Origin: an uncultured Oscillospiraceae bacterium
GTDB lineage: Bacteria; Bacillota; Clostridia; Oscillospirales; Ruminococcaceae
DNA: 47,577 nucleotides
Direction: 5' to 3'
NCBI GenBank assembly: GCA_904397845.1
Contig: CAJFOX010000010.1
Span: 1 to 47,577 of the forward strand
Shown one piece after another: positions 24,530 to 33,913 of the stretch. Under the pieces are notes generated by a model. That model was not told the origin of the DNA. It did no database searches and saw only the letters and a program-made list of their open reading frames with translations. Each line of letters opens with the position of its first letter. The stretch's first letter is position 1. Made by a program: the position numbers and the translations under genes.

Positions 24530-26685
24530 TGTAACTCCTCCTTTGAAAGCTGGGATTGGGCAATTTCCAGATATTCCGGACAATCCTTCAGCAGCTGTTC
24601 ATGGGTTCCCCTGCCCACAATTCGCCCGTGATCCAGCACAATAATCTGTTCCGCTCCCATAATCGTGCTGACCCGCTGAGCGACGATCAGAACCGCGGCA
24701 TTTTTGTCCAATTTTTCCCGCAAGGCGCCGCGCAGTGCAGCGTCAGTCTTAAAGTCTAGTGCCGAAAAGCTGTCGTCGAACAGATAAACCAGCGGTTTTC
24801 TCGCCAGCGCCCGGGCGATGGCAAGCCGTTGCTTCTGGCCGCCGCTGACATTTCCGCCCCCCTGGGCAATCGGCGTGGACAGCTGCCCGTCCGAAGCCCG
24901 GACAAATTCTTCCGCCTGGGCCGTTTGGATCACATCCCAAAGCTCCTCATCCGAAGCATCTTCTTTTCCATACCGGAGATTGGAAGCGATATCTCCGGAA
25001 AAAAGCACGCTTTTCTGAGGCACATAGCCGATCAGGCTCCTCAGCTGCTTTTGGGGCAGCTCTCGTACGTCAACTCCGCCGATGGTAACGCTCCCTGCCG
25101 TTACATCATAAAAACGGGGGATCAGGTTCAGCAGCGTCGATTTTCCTGAGCCGGTGGAACCAATAAAAGCAGTCGTCTCTCCCGCCTTTGCTGTGAAATT
25201 CAAATCAGATAGTACATCGCTTTCTGCATTGTGATAGCGGAAGGACACATTCTTAAATTCTACCGTGCCGCCCGAAATCTTTGCCTGTGTTTTCTTTTCA
25301 GGATCCCGAATACCAGGCTGGGTGTCCAACACCTCAGCCACACGATTTGCGGAAACCGCCGCCCGCGGCACCATAATGAACATCACGGCAATCATCAAAA
25401 AGGACATGATGATCTGCATGCCATATTGCATAAAAGCCATCATATCGCCGATCTGCATCGTAGAGGCCGCAATGGCATGGCCCCCTACCCAGATAATGAC
25501 CAATGTAACCAGATTCATAATCAGGCTCATCGCCGGCATGGTAAAAGACATGGTCCGTTGGACAAAACGGGTGGTGTCCCGCAGATCCCGGTTTGCCTGC
25601 TCAAAACGGCTTTCCTCATATTTTTCGTTACCGAAAGCCCGAATCACCATCAATCCGGACAGATTTTCACGACTGACCAAGTTCAGCCGGTCAATCAGTT
25701 TCTGCAGAGATTTAAATTTGGGCATCGCAATGGAAAAAATAACCATGATCAGCCCAATCAGCACAATGACTGCCAAAGCAATGATCCAGCTAAGCGAAAC
25801 GCTTTTGCCCACCGCCATAATAATACCGCCGATCCCCATGATCGGCGCATAGCATAGGATCCGGATCCCCATGGTAATAAGCATCTGCACCTGCTGCACA
25901 TCATTGGTGGTACGAGTAATCAGAGAAGCGGTGGAAAATTTGTCAAATTCCCCGCTGGAAAAGCTCTCGACCTTTTGGAAAATGTCATGTCTCAGGTCGC
26001 GGGAAATTGCTGCGCCTATTCTAGCGGAAAAGAAGCCGACTCCAACGGCAGCCAGCACACCGGCCAGCGCTACCAAAAGCATCTTTCCGCCAGTCAACAT
26101 AATATAGTTCTGCTGCTTCTGATGCAAATCCACGCCTGCATCCTGGTAGAGCAGCGCCGTAAACGCCGGCCCGATCTGCTCCTTAACCGAATCATCTGTT
26201 TGCGAAGCTGCAAGATACGCTTCCTCTACCATCTGTTGCGGCGCATTGCGCAAGAAGGGCAGCAGCTGATACAGCGCCTCGCTGTCGATGGCGGACAAAT
26301 CGCCATCGGCTGGGGATTGTCCGCCCTGCGCCGCATAGGCCTTCACCAAGTTCAGAAGCGTCAGAGCGCTTTGTCCATAAGCTTCTTGTGCTTTCTGCAA
26401 CGATTGAGCGGAAGACAGGATATAAACGCCGTCCTGTTTTTCATAAACATTTTGGAACGCTTCCCGCTCCTCCTCTTTCATAAACAGGCATATCAATTCC
26501 ATTCCTTGTTCGCTGATCTGCTCCGGAACCGGCTCGTCAATTCCATTTTTCTGCAACCCAATATTCACAATATCGCTCATCAGATTCGGCAGACTCAGGT
26601 CGCTGAGCGCCTGTCCAAACAGCAGCAGCACACACAGCAACAGTATGAAAGCGAAGGGTTTTAAATATTGAAAGACAACTTTCAT
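24526..26685 (-). CDS. ABC exporter half-transporter with degenerate ATPase site and extracellular insert
   Basis: 719 residues. After the first membrane helix (residues ~10-30) there is a ~150-residue hydrophilic insert, predicted outside the cell, before the second helix near residue 203. The ATPase has Walker A GSTGSGKSTLLN and signature NVSGGQKQ, but Walker B reads YLFDDSFSALD, with Asp in place of the catalytic Glu. That is the hallmark of the degenerate subunit of heterodimeric exporters. AAAGGAG lies seven bases before the ATG. It is the first gene of a four-gene coupled operon. Confidence 0.92.
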   Translation of the reverse strand: MKVVFQYLKPFAFILLLCVLLLFGQALSDLSLPNLMSDIVNIGLQKNGIDEPVPEQISEQGMELICLFMKEEEREAFQNVYEKQDGVYILSSAQSLQKAQEAYGQSALTLLNLVKAYAAQGGQSPADGDLSAIDSEALYQLLPFLRNAPQQMVEEAYLAASQTDDSVKEQIGPAFTALLYQDAGVDLHQKQQNYIMLTGGKMLLVALAGVLAAVGVGFFSARIGAAISRDLRHDIFQKVESFSSGEFDKFSTASLITRTTNDVQQVQMLITMGIRILCYAPIMGIGGIIMAVGKSVSLSWIIALAVIVLIGLIMVIFSIAMPKFKSLQKLIDRLNLVSRENLSGLMVIRAFGNEKYEESRFEQANRDLRDTTRFVQRTMSFTMPAMSLIMNLVTLVIIWVGGHAIAASTMQIGDMMAFMQYGMQIIMSFLMIAVMFIMVPRAAVSANRVAEVLDTQPGIRDPEKKTQAKISGGTVEFKNVSFRYHNAESDVLSDLNFTAKAGETTAFIGSTGSGKSTLLNLIPRFYDVTAGSVTIGGVDVRELPQKQLRSLIGYVPQKSVLFSGDIASNLRYGKEDASDEELWDVIQTAQAEEFVRASDGQLSTPIAQGGGNVSGGQKQRLAIARALARKPLVYLFDDSFSALDFKTDAALRGALREKLDKNAAVLIVAQRVSTIMGAEQIIVLDHGRIVGRGTHEQLLKDCPEYLEIAQSQLSKEELQ

Positions 26686-26902
26686 ACGCTTCTCCTTTGA
26701 ATTTCCATTTTTATCCTATTTCTCCCCTGATTTTGATGAAATATACAAAAATTATATGTTTCTTTTGTGAACTTATCATGAACGGAATCCCAATAATTTA
26801 TCGTTTCCTATTTTTGTGCAAAAATGGAAAATTTCATTCAACAAGTCGTCTTGGCCCCGCAGCGGAAGGACTTGATTTTGGCGGAATTGACCCTGCCGCT
26901 GA

Positions 26903-26935
26903 AAATAAAAAGGACGGGGCTGCTGCCCCGTTCTT
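26903..26935 (-). terminator. Terminator of the cobalamin operon
   Basis: AAAGGACGGGGC, loop TGCT, GCCCCGTTCTTT. Read on the minus strand it is followed by TTTTTATTTTC. It starts at the very end of cbiC. The remaining 26686-26902 holds no recognisable gene; a TATAAT (26756-26751, minus) could belong to the ABC exporter promoter. Confidence 0.85.
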
Positions 26936-27567
26936 TATTTCTCTTCGGCAAGGCGATATAATCCCGCGTTGATGATGGCCGCCGCCACATTGCTTCCCCC
27001 CTTGCGTCCTTTTGCCACAATGCAGGGGACGCCTGCCGTCATGATTCGCTCTTTGGACTGAACCACATTTACAAATCCCACCGGCACACCAATGACCAAC
27101 CGTGGTATTACCACGCCTGCCCGGATCAATTCATCCAGGCGAAGCAGCGCAGTCGGCGCGTTACCAATGGCAAAAATCAGAGGAACGGAAAGCGCCGCCG
27201 CTTTTTCCATCGACACACAAGCCCGTGTGACCCCGCGTTTTTTTGCTTGGAGAGACACATCTTCATCAGCCATAAAACAGTGAACCTGCCCGCCGAAAAC
27301 GGACAGCGCTTTTTTGTTGATGCCGGAAAGAGCCATCTGGGTATCGGTGATAATATGGGCGCCCTCTGCAAGTGCCCGAGAGAGGATCTGCGCTGCATTT
27401 TCGCTGAAATAAAGGGATTCGGCATACTCCAGATCCGCCGTTGTATGGATGACCCTCTTGACAATATGGGCCGTTTCCTCCGAAGGTTGACGTTCGCCCA
27501 ACAACTCGGTAATGATTTCAAAGCTGCGCCGCTCAATGTCCTCTGGCCGTACCTGTTCGATTCTCAT
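26935..27567 (-). CDS. cbiC: Precorrin-8/cobalt-precorrin-8 methylmutase
   Basis: 210 residues, full length for CbiC/CobH, which moves the methyl group from C-11 to C-12 to give (cobalt-)hydrogenobyrinate. Family features are the N-terminal IERRSFEIITEL, the catalytic His in VIHTTADLEYAE, the ITDTQMALSGI segment and GVPVGFVNVVQSKE. AGGAGG lies before the ATG. It is the last gene of the cobalamin operon, the only ring-contraction-side enzyme here besides the precorrin-6A reductase. Confidence 0.96.
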   Translation of the reverse strand: MRIEQVRPEDIERRSFEIITELLGERQPSEETAHIVKRVIHTTADLEYAESLYFSENAAQILSRALAEGAHIITDTQMALSGINKKALSVFGGQVHCFMADEDVSLQAKKRGVTRACVSMEKAAALSVPLIFAIGNAPTALLRLDELIRAGVVIPRLVIGVPVGFVNVVQSKERIMTAGVPCIVAKGRKGGSNVAAAIINAGLYRLAEEK

Positions 27568-27578
27568 GGGAGTTCCTC

Positions 27579-28109
27579 CTATCTTTCTATTCCGTCCCGG
27601 GCCGCTATTCCCCGGTCAAAAGGATGCTTTTCCTTCTTCATCTCGGTCACATAATCCGCTGCTTCCAAAAGCGCCGCAGAAGGCTCCCGTCCGGTAAGCA
27701 CAATCTCCCATCCGGATGGCCTGTTATACAGGAACGCCAGCAATTCCTGCTCGTCCAAAAGCCCCTTCCGGCAGGCGCCTACCGCCTCGTCCAGCACCAG
27801 CACGCCCTGCGGCCTTTGGTCACAGAATTCCTTTGCCCGCCTTAGGTTTTCCATATGGGCAGACAGACAGGCCTCTTTTTCCATTTCATCCATACGAAAG
27901 GAAAAAGAGGGAAGCTGTGGATAAGCCAGCACCCGGATCCCGAGCTGCTCCAATGCTTTGATCTCGCCGCTGTCCCCCCTCTTTAGGAACTGCACAATCT
28001 GCACGGGATAGCCCCACCCCGCTGCGCGCAGTGCAAGGCCAATGGCCGCAGTGGTTTTTCCCTTTCCGTCTCCGTGATACAGGTGGATCAGACCCAGTTT
28101 TTGTGTCAT
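27579..28109 (-). CDS. cobO: Cob(I)yrinic acid a,c-diamide adenosyltransferase (CobO/BtuR type)
   Basis: 176 residues with the P-loop GDGKGKTT at residues 13-20 and the VLVLDEAVGACRKGLL acceptor-site region of the CobA/BtuR family. It attaches the 5'-deoxyadenosyl group from ATP to the reduced corrinoid. It begins one base after the stop of cbiP and ends 11 bases before cbiC. The C-terminus is rich in charged residues and ends soon after VTEMKKEKHPFDRGI, as usual for the family. Confidence 0.96.
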   Translation of the reverse strand: MTQKLGLIHLYHGDGKGKTTAAIGLALRAAGWGYPVQIVQFLKRGDSGEIKALEQLGIRVLAYPQLPSFSFRMDEMEKEACLSAHMENLRRAKEFCDQRPQGVLVLDEAVGACRKGLLDEQELLAFLYNRPSGWEIVLTGREPSAALLEAADYVTEMKKEKHPFDRGIAARDGIER

Positions 28110-28110
28110 T

Positions 28111-29565
28111 TCAAAGCCCTTCCTCTACGATTTTATAAACGGCGTCCATATTCAACGACCGCCGCAATCCGTCAGCCAGAATATCATACTGCTGCTGTTT
28201 GTACGCTGCGATATCCAGCGCTTTTACTGATGCGGGATCCAGCCCCTTCTCCCGCATCAGCGCCCGCACCAGCGCCTGCGCCGTTTCCGGCCGGTCAAAT
28301 AACCCATGCAGATAGGTCCCATACACATTTCTGCAGTTTATCAAATTCCGGTCTGTTCCTGTCAGCCCCATGTGGATTTCATAGCCGTCGTAAGGCTGGC
28401 CGGACAATCCGGATAAAGGCCCATCTACCGGATCCAACACTCCCTGGGTACGGATACGGGTTTTCTCTCCTGCAAATTCCGTCTTTAGCGGCAAAAGACC
28501 CATACCGCTGATTTCGCCGCCGTGCTCCACGCCAAGCGGGTCTCGGATCGTCCTGCCCAGCATCTGAAACCCACCGCAGATTCCCAACACTGGTTTCCCC
28601 GCCGCCGCGTGTTTTTGCACCGTTGCTTCCAGCCCGTTCTGGCGCATCCACAACAGGTCGTCCATGGTGTTTTTAGTGCCGGGCAGAATGATCAAATCCG
28701 GGTCTCCCACCTGGCCTGGGGAGGTAATATATCGCACCGAAACCTGATCCATATATTCCAGTGGGTTAAAATCGGTAAAATTAGAAATTCGTGGAAATCG
28801 AATCACCACAATGTCTATCGCCGCAACCGTATCCCGGCGGGAAAAACGCTCGGTCAGGCTGTCTTCGTCGTCCACATCCAGATGCAGATACGGCACTACG
28901 CCCAGGGTTGGAATATGGATAATATCCTCCAGCATCTCAAGGCCCGGCTCTAAAATTTTCACGTCCCCACGGAACTTATTGATAATCGTTCCTTTGACCA
29001 TCTTTTTTTCTTCTTTCTCCAGCAGAAGCAGCGTCCCGGCCAGCGCTGCAAATACGCCGCCCCGGTCGATATCTCCAACCAGGATCACCGGTGCCCGGGC
29101 CATCTTCGCCATGCCCATATTGACAATATCGTTTTCTTTGAGATTAATTTCCGCCGGGCTGCCGGCCCCTTCTATAACGACGATATCGTTTTGGGCGGCC
29201 AGCCGGTTATAGGCCGATAGGATATCAGGGATTAATTGAGGTTTATATTGATAATAATCCGCAGCCCGCATAACGCCTCGCACCTCCCCGTTTACGATTA
29301 CCTGGGAGCCCTGGTCGCTTGTGGGTTTGAGCAGGATCGGGTTCATGTCTACCTGCGGCTCAATCCCGGCGGCCTCCGCCTGCATGACCTGGGCGCGTCC
29401 CATTTCCAGCCCATCCCTGGTAATATAGGAGTTAAGCGCCATATTTTGGGACTTAAAAGGCGCCACCCGATAGCCATCCTGCCGGAAAACCCGGCACAGT
29501 CCCGCCGCAATCAGGCTTTTTCCCGCATTAGAGGTAGTCCCCTGAATCATAATTGCTTTTGCCAT
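28111..29565 (-). CDS. cbiP: Cobyric acid synthase (adenosylcobyrate amidating)
   Basis: 484 residues. The N-terminal P-loop domain reads [17 protein letters not shown], and the C-terminal class I amidotransferase domain carries its nucleophile in [10 protein letters not shown] and a His in YLHGLFD. It amidates the b, d, e and g carboxylates using glutamine and ATP. The first 19 bases overlap the end of the threonine-phosphate decarboxylase gene in another frame, a sign of tight coupling. Confidence 0.96.
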   Translation of the reverse strand: MAKAIMIQGTTSNAGKSLIAAGLCRVFRQDGYRVAPFKSQNMALNSYITRDGLEMGRAQVMQAEAAGIEPQVDMNPILLKPTSDQGSQVIVNGEVRGVMRAADYYQYKPQLIPDILSAYNRLAAQNDIVVIEGAGSPAEINLKENDIVNMGMAKMARAPVILVGDIDRGGVFAALAGTLLLLEKEEKKMVKGTIINKFRGDVKILEPGLEMLEDIIHIPTLGVVPYLHLDVDDEDSLTERFSRRDTVAAIDIVVIRFPRISNFTDFNPLEYMDQVSVRYITSPGQVGDPDLIILPGTKNTMDDLLWMRQNGLEATVQKHAAAGKPVLGICGGFQMLGRTIRDPLGVEHGGEISGMGLLPLKTEFAGEKTRIRTQGVLDPVDGPLSGLSGQPYDGYEIHMGLTGTDRNLINCRNVYGTYLHGLFDRPETAQALVRALMREKGLDPASVKALDIAAYKQQQYDILADGLRRSLNMDAVYKIVEEGL

Positions 29566-30662
29566 CCCAATTCATTCCCCTCTTTTTCATCATCTGCTTT
29601 GCCTTTTAAAATCTTCCGGACGCCGTTTAATAATCGTACATTGTCCTCCCGTCCTTTTACCGCAACGCGGCAGTAATAGTCATCCAGCCCCCGATAGTTG
29701 CCGCAGGGACGGATGAGGATGCCCAGCCGCTCCAGCTGTTGGGGGAGGTTCGGCACAGGCGCTTTAAAAAACAGGTAGTTGGCTTTTCCTTCATACACCT
29801 GCAGACCAAAAGAACGAAGCCCCTTTTGCAAAAAACTCCGCTCCTTCGCAATAAACCGCTTGGTTTTTTCTACAAAATCCCGCTGGGACAGTGCCGCAAT
29901 TCCACAGCAGGCAGCAGGAGTAGATACACTCCAGGCCTGCCCTGTCTGGCCGATTTGCAAAATCCTCTGCTCGTCTGCACACAAGGCATATCCTAAACGG
30001 ATACCCGCCATAGCGTACATTTTGGTAAATGCCTTAAGGATGATCGTCCCAGGGAAATCCCGCAGGAACGGCAGAGCGGTATAACGCCATTCCTCCTCCA
30101 AAAAATCGATAAAGCATTCATCCAGCACCAGCAAAACGCCCGCCGCCTGGCAGCGCTCCATCAGCCGCCGGATCCAACCTGACTCCACTGCTACGCCAGT
30201 GGGGTTATTGGGATTGCAGAAAAAGCAGATGTCTATCCCTGGCCGAACAGCATCCAGAAAGCCTTCGTCCGGCACAAAACCGGATTTCTGCGGCAGGTCA
30301 TAATAGCAAAGCTCACAACCCGCGCACTCCAGCGCCTCGGCATATTCCGAAAAGGTCGGCGCAGGAAGGAGCGCACGGCGGGGTTTTCTGCTCAATACCA
30401 GCCGCCAGATCACATCCGCCGCGCCATTTCCGCATACTATCCAGCTGTCCGGTATGCCGTAGTACCTGCCAATGGCCTGGCGCAGCTTTCTGCACTGGGG
30501 ATCCGGGTAGCTTTGATACGTATCGATCTCTTGGCACAAGGCATCTTTTACCGCTTGCGGCATACCCAGTGGATTAAGGTTCGCCGAAAAATCCACCAGC
30601 TCTACTCCCGCCGGGAGTTCCCGCTCCGTATAAATATCGCCTCCATGCACTTTTTTCACCAT
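29547..30662 (-). CDS. cobD: L-threonine-O-3-phosphate decarboxylase (PLP)
   Basis: 371 residues of the class I/II aminotransferase fold. The PLP lysine is in [27 protein letters not shown] at the N-terminus and CNPNNPTG in the middle are typical of CobD and histidinol-phosphate aminotransferase relatives. It is assigned as CobD because it lies between cbiB and cbiP. It makes aminopropanol phosphate for the nucleotide loop. The start at 30662 overlaps cbiB by seven bases and is preceded by GGGGG. Confidence 0.93.
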   Translation of the reverse strand: MVKKVHGGDIYTERELPAGVELVDFSANLNPLGMPQAVKDALCQEIDTYQSYPDPQCRKLRQAIGRYYGIPDSWIVCGNGAADVIWRLVLSRKPRRALLPAPTFSEYAEALECAGCELCYYDLPQKSGFVPDEGFLDAVRPGIDICFFCNPNNPTGVAVESGWIRRLMERCQAAGVLLVLDECFIDFLEEEWRYTALPFLRDFPGTIILKAFTKMYAMAGIRLGYALCADEQRILQIGQTGQAWSVSTPAACCGIAALSQRDFVEKTKRFIAKERSFLQKGLRSFGLQVYEGKANYLFFKAPVPNLPQQLERLGILIRPCGNYRGLDDYYCRVAVKGREDNVRLLNGVRKILKGKADDEKEGNELGWQKQL

Positions 30663-31621
30663 AAAAGCACCCCCATCAACCGGATGGCTAAAAACAAGCA
30701 CAGGCTCAATGCGGAAGTGAAGGTCATCAATCGGCAGGATAGCGGGATATCCTCCGCCGTTACCGGACGGCCCGGATCTCCAATGGTTGGCTTTTGTACC
30801 AGCTTTCCAAAATAAAACGCATCTCCCGCAAGCTGCACGCCAAGCGCCCCGGCGCAGACTGATTCGGTCCGGGCGCTGTTAGGGCTGGAATGATTTTTGT
30901 GATCTCTTTTATAAATGCGGCGGGCATTTTTTCCGTCCAGCCCCAGCAGATAGGAAGCGGCAATCATCAGCCAGGCGGATAGGATAGCGGGGATGAAGTT
31001 CACTGCATCGTCCAGCTTTGCCGCCGCCCTTCCAAAATAAAGGTACCGTTCATTTTTGTATCCGATCATGGAGTCCATGGTATTGACTGCCTTATACAGA
31101 AAACCAAGCGGCGCGCCGCCGATGACAAGATAAAAAAGCGGCGCCACAATCCCGTCTGACGTGTTTTCCGCTACCGTTTCCACCGTCGCTTTTGCTACTC
31201 TCTCCTCATCCAGGTTCTGGGTGTCCCGGCCGACAATTCTGGAAAGAAAGTACCGGGCTTTGTCCAGATCACCGCTTTTCAGCGGCCCATACACCCTCAT
31301 GCTCTCTGTCCGCAGGCTCTTTGTCGCTGGGATCTGATAACAGAACAGCACTGTCAGCCCAAACCGCAGGGCTGGGTGTACCAAACCCGCGGCGTATAAA
31401 ATCCCCAGAGGCACAAAAAAGCAAAGTATCGTTATCCCCGCAGCCAGCAACGCACCGCCCCAAAGCTCGCCCTCCGGTGTTTTGGGGAGGATTCTGCGCA
31501 GGATCCTTTCCCCGCCGGATATGCACCAGCCCATTACCTGTACGGGATGCAGTAGCCAGTGCGGATCGCCAAATAACAGATCCAGCAGATAACCGCACAG
31601 CACCGCCAGCCATATTTCCAT
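30656..31621 (-). CDS. cbiB: Adenosylcobinamide-phosphate synthase
   Basis: 321 residues with several membrane segments. The family start LLDLLFGDPHWLLHPVQVMGW, the central ETVAENTSDGIVAPLFY and the NSARTESVCAGALGVQL segments are all present. It couples aminopropanol phosphate to adenosylcobyric acid in the membrane. It begins one base after the stop of the phosphatase-like gene. Confidence 0.96.
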   Translation of the reverse strand: MEIWLAVLCGYLLDLLFGDPHWLLHPVQVMGWCISGGERILRRILPKTPEGELWGGALLAAGITILCFFVPLGILYAAGLVHPALRFGLTVLFCYQIPATKSLRTESMRVYGPLKSGDLDKARYFLSRIVGRDTQNLDEERVAKATVETVAENTSDGIVAPLFYLVIGGAPLGFLYKAVNTMDSMIGYKNERYLYFGRAAAKLDDAVNFIPAILSAWLMIAASYLLGLDGKNARRIYKRDHKNHSSPNSARTESVCAGALGVQLAGDAFYFGKLVQKPTIGDPGRPVTAEDIPLSCRLMTFTSALSLCLFLAIRLMGVLLW

Positions 31622-31622
31622 T

Positions 31623-32225
31623 TTATTTCCTCCTGTCTGTCAGCAAAACCATCTGTTCCGCGCTCTTTGTCCTGGGGTCATACCAGAAACGATAACCGCC
31701 GCCGTTTGGCACCTGCCAATCGTAAAATTCCCGGTGCGGAACGGAAAAAGCCTCCAGGATCGCCATAATGGTTCCGCCGTGACAAACGATCGCCAGCGTC
31801 CCGCCTGGGTGTCTCTTGGCCACACTGGCGGCAATGGCGGCAAACGCCTCTCTGCTGCGGGCGCGGAACACCATCGGATCCTCCCCGTCTGGGAACGGAA
31901 TCGTCCCGCCGCTGTCCAGCCACTCCTGATAAGCTGCTTCGTCTTTCAGCTGGTCATAATTTTTCCCTTCGTAACGGCCAAAATCGCACTCCCGCAGATC
32001 GGCACAAACCCTTGCCGGAACGCCCGGATACAAAATACCGGCTGTTTGGCCACAACGGCAAAGGGGACTTCTCCATAATTCATCCGGTATGGGCAGCCGG
32101 CCGGCCAACGCTTCCAGTTCAGCCCTTCCCTGCGGACATAGCGGCTGGTCGGTAGAACCGATGTAAGCCTGTTTCAAATTTCCTGCGGTTTTGCCATGGC
32201 GGATCAGGTATACGCGTATTTTCAT
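31623..32225 (-). CDS. cobC: Histidine phosphatase, probable alpha-ribazole phosphatase
   Basis: 200 residues. The catalytic RHG motif (YLIRHGKTAGN) and the distal His of AIVCHGGTIMAIL define the phosphoglycerate-mutase-like phosphatase fold. The position inside the cobalamin operon supports CobC, which removes the phosphate from alpha-ribazole-5'-phosphate or adenosylcobalamin-5'-phosphate. ATG 32225 overlaps the stop of the short CobU-like gene by four bases. Confidence 0.9.
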   Translation of the reverse strand: MKIRVYLIRHGKTAGNLKQAYIGSTDQPLCPQGRAELEALAGRLPIPDELWRSPLCRCGQTAGILYPGVPARVCADLRECDFGRYEGKNYDQLKDEAAYQEWLDSGGTIPFPDGEDPMVFRARSREAFAAIAASVAKRHPGGTLAIVCHGGTIMAILEAFSVPHREFYDWQVPNGGGYRFWYDPRTKSAEQMVLLTDRRK

Positions 32226-32611
32226 CTTGCCTTGATCTCTGTGGGCACGCCGCAGAACAACCGCTCCACTGACGGCGTTTCCTTTGCGATTTCGCATAGA
32301 ATCCTCCCAACCTGTTCCCGCCAGTCCCGTTCAAAGCGATCGATGGGGATGACCCCGCAGCCGATCTCATCACAAACGACAATCCGCACCTTATTTCCCC
32401 TCAGGCCCTGCCGCACAAATTGGGACGGATCCGTCCCTTCCCGCATCAAGCGGCGAACCAGCATATGCAGCCCATACAAAACCGGTCGCTCAAAAGCTTT
32501 GTCCAGGTTGCACGCTCCGCCGTCCGCAATATCCTGGGCTGAAAAGCCCAGCTGCTCCACCCGCGCCCTTTTCCCGCTGTGGGAACCTCCTACGATCAGC
32601 TTTTCTATCAT
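32222..32611 (-). CDS. Short CobU-like protein with altered P-loop
   Basis: 129 residues instead of ~180. It keeps a P-loop-like GGSHSGKR at residues 8-15, and in its C-terminal half the canonical CobU segment DEIGCGVIPIDRFERDWR (81-98) followed by REQVGR and LFCGVP. It lacks the middle segment containing the guanylylated His (H-x-x-R-R in CobU). CobU converts adenosylcobinamide to its phosphate and then its GDP derivative. A second CobU-like gene lies two genes upstream with the reverse pattern, so the two may share the work. Its start overlaps the cobS stop. Confidence 0.8.
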   Translation of the reverse strand: MIEKLIVGGSHSGKRARVEQLGFSAQDIADGGACNLDKAFERPVLYGLHMLVRRLMREGTDPSQFVRQGLRGNKVRIVVCDEIGCGVIPIDRFERDWREQVGRILCEIAKETPSVERLFCGVPTEIKAR

Positions 32612-33378
32612 CCCATAATCCCTCCAAAAGTACAGACCGCCAAAACAGCCAGTTCAGCCACCTGCAAAAAAAAGCCCGCCAGATCGCCGGTGATGCCGCC
32701 GAACTGTTTTCTACACAGATGCCAAAATCCCACAAATACAAAGCCTATTGTAATCAGCACCGCAGCGCCGAGCCACAATAATTTCCAAACCAGCAGCGCC
32801 CCTGCCAGTAAGAGATAAAAGCCGCAGCAAATCCGAACCGTTTTTTTATCCGCATAGCTGGAAAACAAATGCGCCAATCCGGAATTCTTAGCTGCCGGAA
32901 AGCTGACCACTGCCAGCGCCGAACAGCATCGCGACAGGAAAAATCCGATGCAGCAAAGCCCGATCAGCCGCGGGGTTTCATATACTTGCCCCCATAAGGC
33001 AAAGCTTGCCAGCAGATAACCGCAACAGGCCATCACTCCAAAGGCCCCCACATGCGGATCTTTCAAAATTTCCAGCTTCTTTTCCGTTTCCCTCCGGGAA
33101 TACAACGCATCGGCCGTATCCACCAGGCCATCAAGATGGATGCCGCCGGATACGATCAGCGGCAGGAGCGTCATTCCGCCTGCAAATAGCAGCGCGCCCA
33201 CCTGCCAGGCCCGGCAAAACCATGCCCATCCCAAACAAAGCCCGCCAGTCAGCAGCCCGATCCAGGGAAAAAAGCAGAACAGATACCGCATCGTATCCTC
33301 CCGCCACTGGATTTGAGGCATAGGCACGGTAGAATACATAGAAAAAGCGGCGCAAAAGCCGTTAAGCCATTTTTTCAA
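32608..33378 (-). CDS. cobS: Adenosylcobinamide-GDP ribazoletransferase
   Basis: 256 residues, strongly hydrophobic, with the CobS signatures FSMYSTVPMP near the N-terminus and the GGIHLDGLVDTADAL metal/substrate motif. It joins adenosylcobinamide-GDP to alpha-ribazole in the membrane. I prefer the TTG at 33378 because GGGGAGGG lies six bases upstream and the protein then starts like its relatives (xKKWLNGF); an ATG at 33399 has no ribosome site. It overlaps the upstream CobU gene by 17 bases. Confidence 0.93.
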   Translation of the reverse strand: MKKWLNGFCAAFSMYSTVPMPQIQWREDTMRYLFCFFPWIGLLTGGLCLGWAWFCRAWQVGALLFAGGMTLLPLIVSGGIHLDGLVDTADALYSRRETEKKLEILKDPHVGAFGVMACCGYLLASFALWGQVYETPRLIGLCCIGFFLSRCCSALAVVSFPAAKNSGLAHLFSSYADKKTVRICCGFYLLLAGALLVWKLLWLGAAVLITIGFVFVGFWHLCRKQFGGITGDLAGFFLQVAELAVLAVCTFGGIMG

Positions 33379-33913
33379 GCCAAGCCCTCCCCACGTCATT
33401 GTGACGGTGAACGATTGGTATCCCGCAGCAAAGTTCTACCACGAGGTCGGCCCGTGCCGACAGACAGCGGCTGACTTCTGCCAGGTTTTCCAGGTATTCT
33501 CCGGTATAGGGACCATAGTCCAGCCCCTCACAAAACAGGTCGCCGGATACAACTACCAGATTCGAAACAGCCGCACACAAAGCATCTATCCCTTTTTTGA
33601 CCGCGCCAAGCGCATCTTTTCCCGCACCGGACGGGCTGTACATCTCATTGGCCATCCAGTTGGTCATACATTCCAGCAAAGCGGTGTCACAACAGAGCGT
33701 ACCGACGCTGTGCGCCATTCCGGTATAAATTTCTGCCGTTTGAAACCCTTTCTCTCTCCGGGCATTCCGGTGATGTTGAATGCGGATTTCCGCCTCTTCT
33801 CCAAAAGGTTCCATGGTAGCAATATAGCATTTTCTACCTCCCAGCGCCATGGCCAGCGATTCCGCCCAGGCCGACTTGCCGCTGGCAGCGCCACCCGCTA
33901 TGAATGCGAGCAC
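33362..33913 (-). CDS. cobU: Adenosylcobinamide kinase/guanylyltransferase-like (CobU)
   Basis: 183 residues, normal CobU length. The P-loop GGAASGKS (7-14), the IATMEPF strand and the HHRNARREKGF region (47-57) with the GMP-acceptor His are intact. However, the usual NEVGxGxVP segment is replaced by SGDLFCEGLDYGPY (123-136). The GTG start at 33913 has GGAGG about eight bases upstream; it overlaps the end of cobT by 16 bases. See the short CobU-like gene at 32222-32611, which retains the missing segment. Confidence 0.85.
   Translation of the reverse strand: MLAFIAGGAASGKSAWAESLAMALGGRKCYIATMEPFGEEAEIRIQHHRNARREKGFQTAEIYTGMAHSVGTLCCDTALLECMTNWMANEMYSPSGAGKDALGAVKKGIDALCAAVSNLVVVSGDLFCEGLDYGPYTGEYLENLAEVSRCLSARADLVVELCCGIPIVHRHNDVGRAWLEKMA

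Noticed and set aside
25231-25857. Long plus-strand frames opposite the ABC exporter
   Set aside because: His/Asn-rich shadow frames of a well-supported minus-strand gene.
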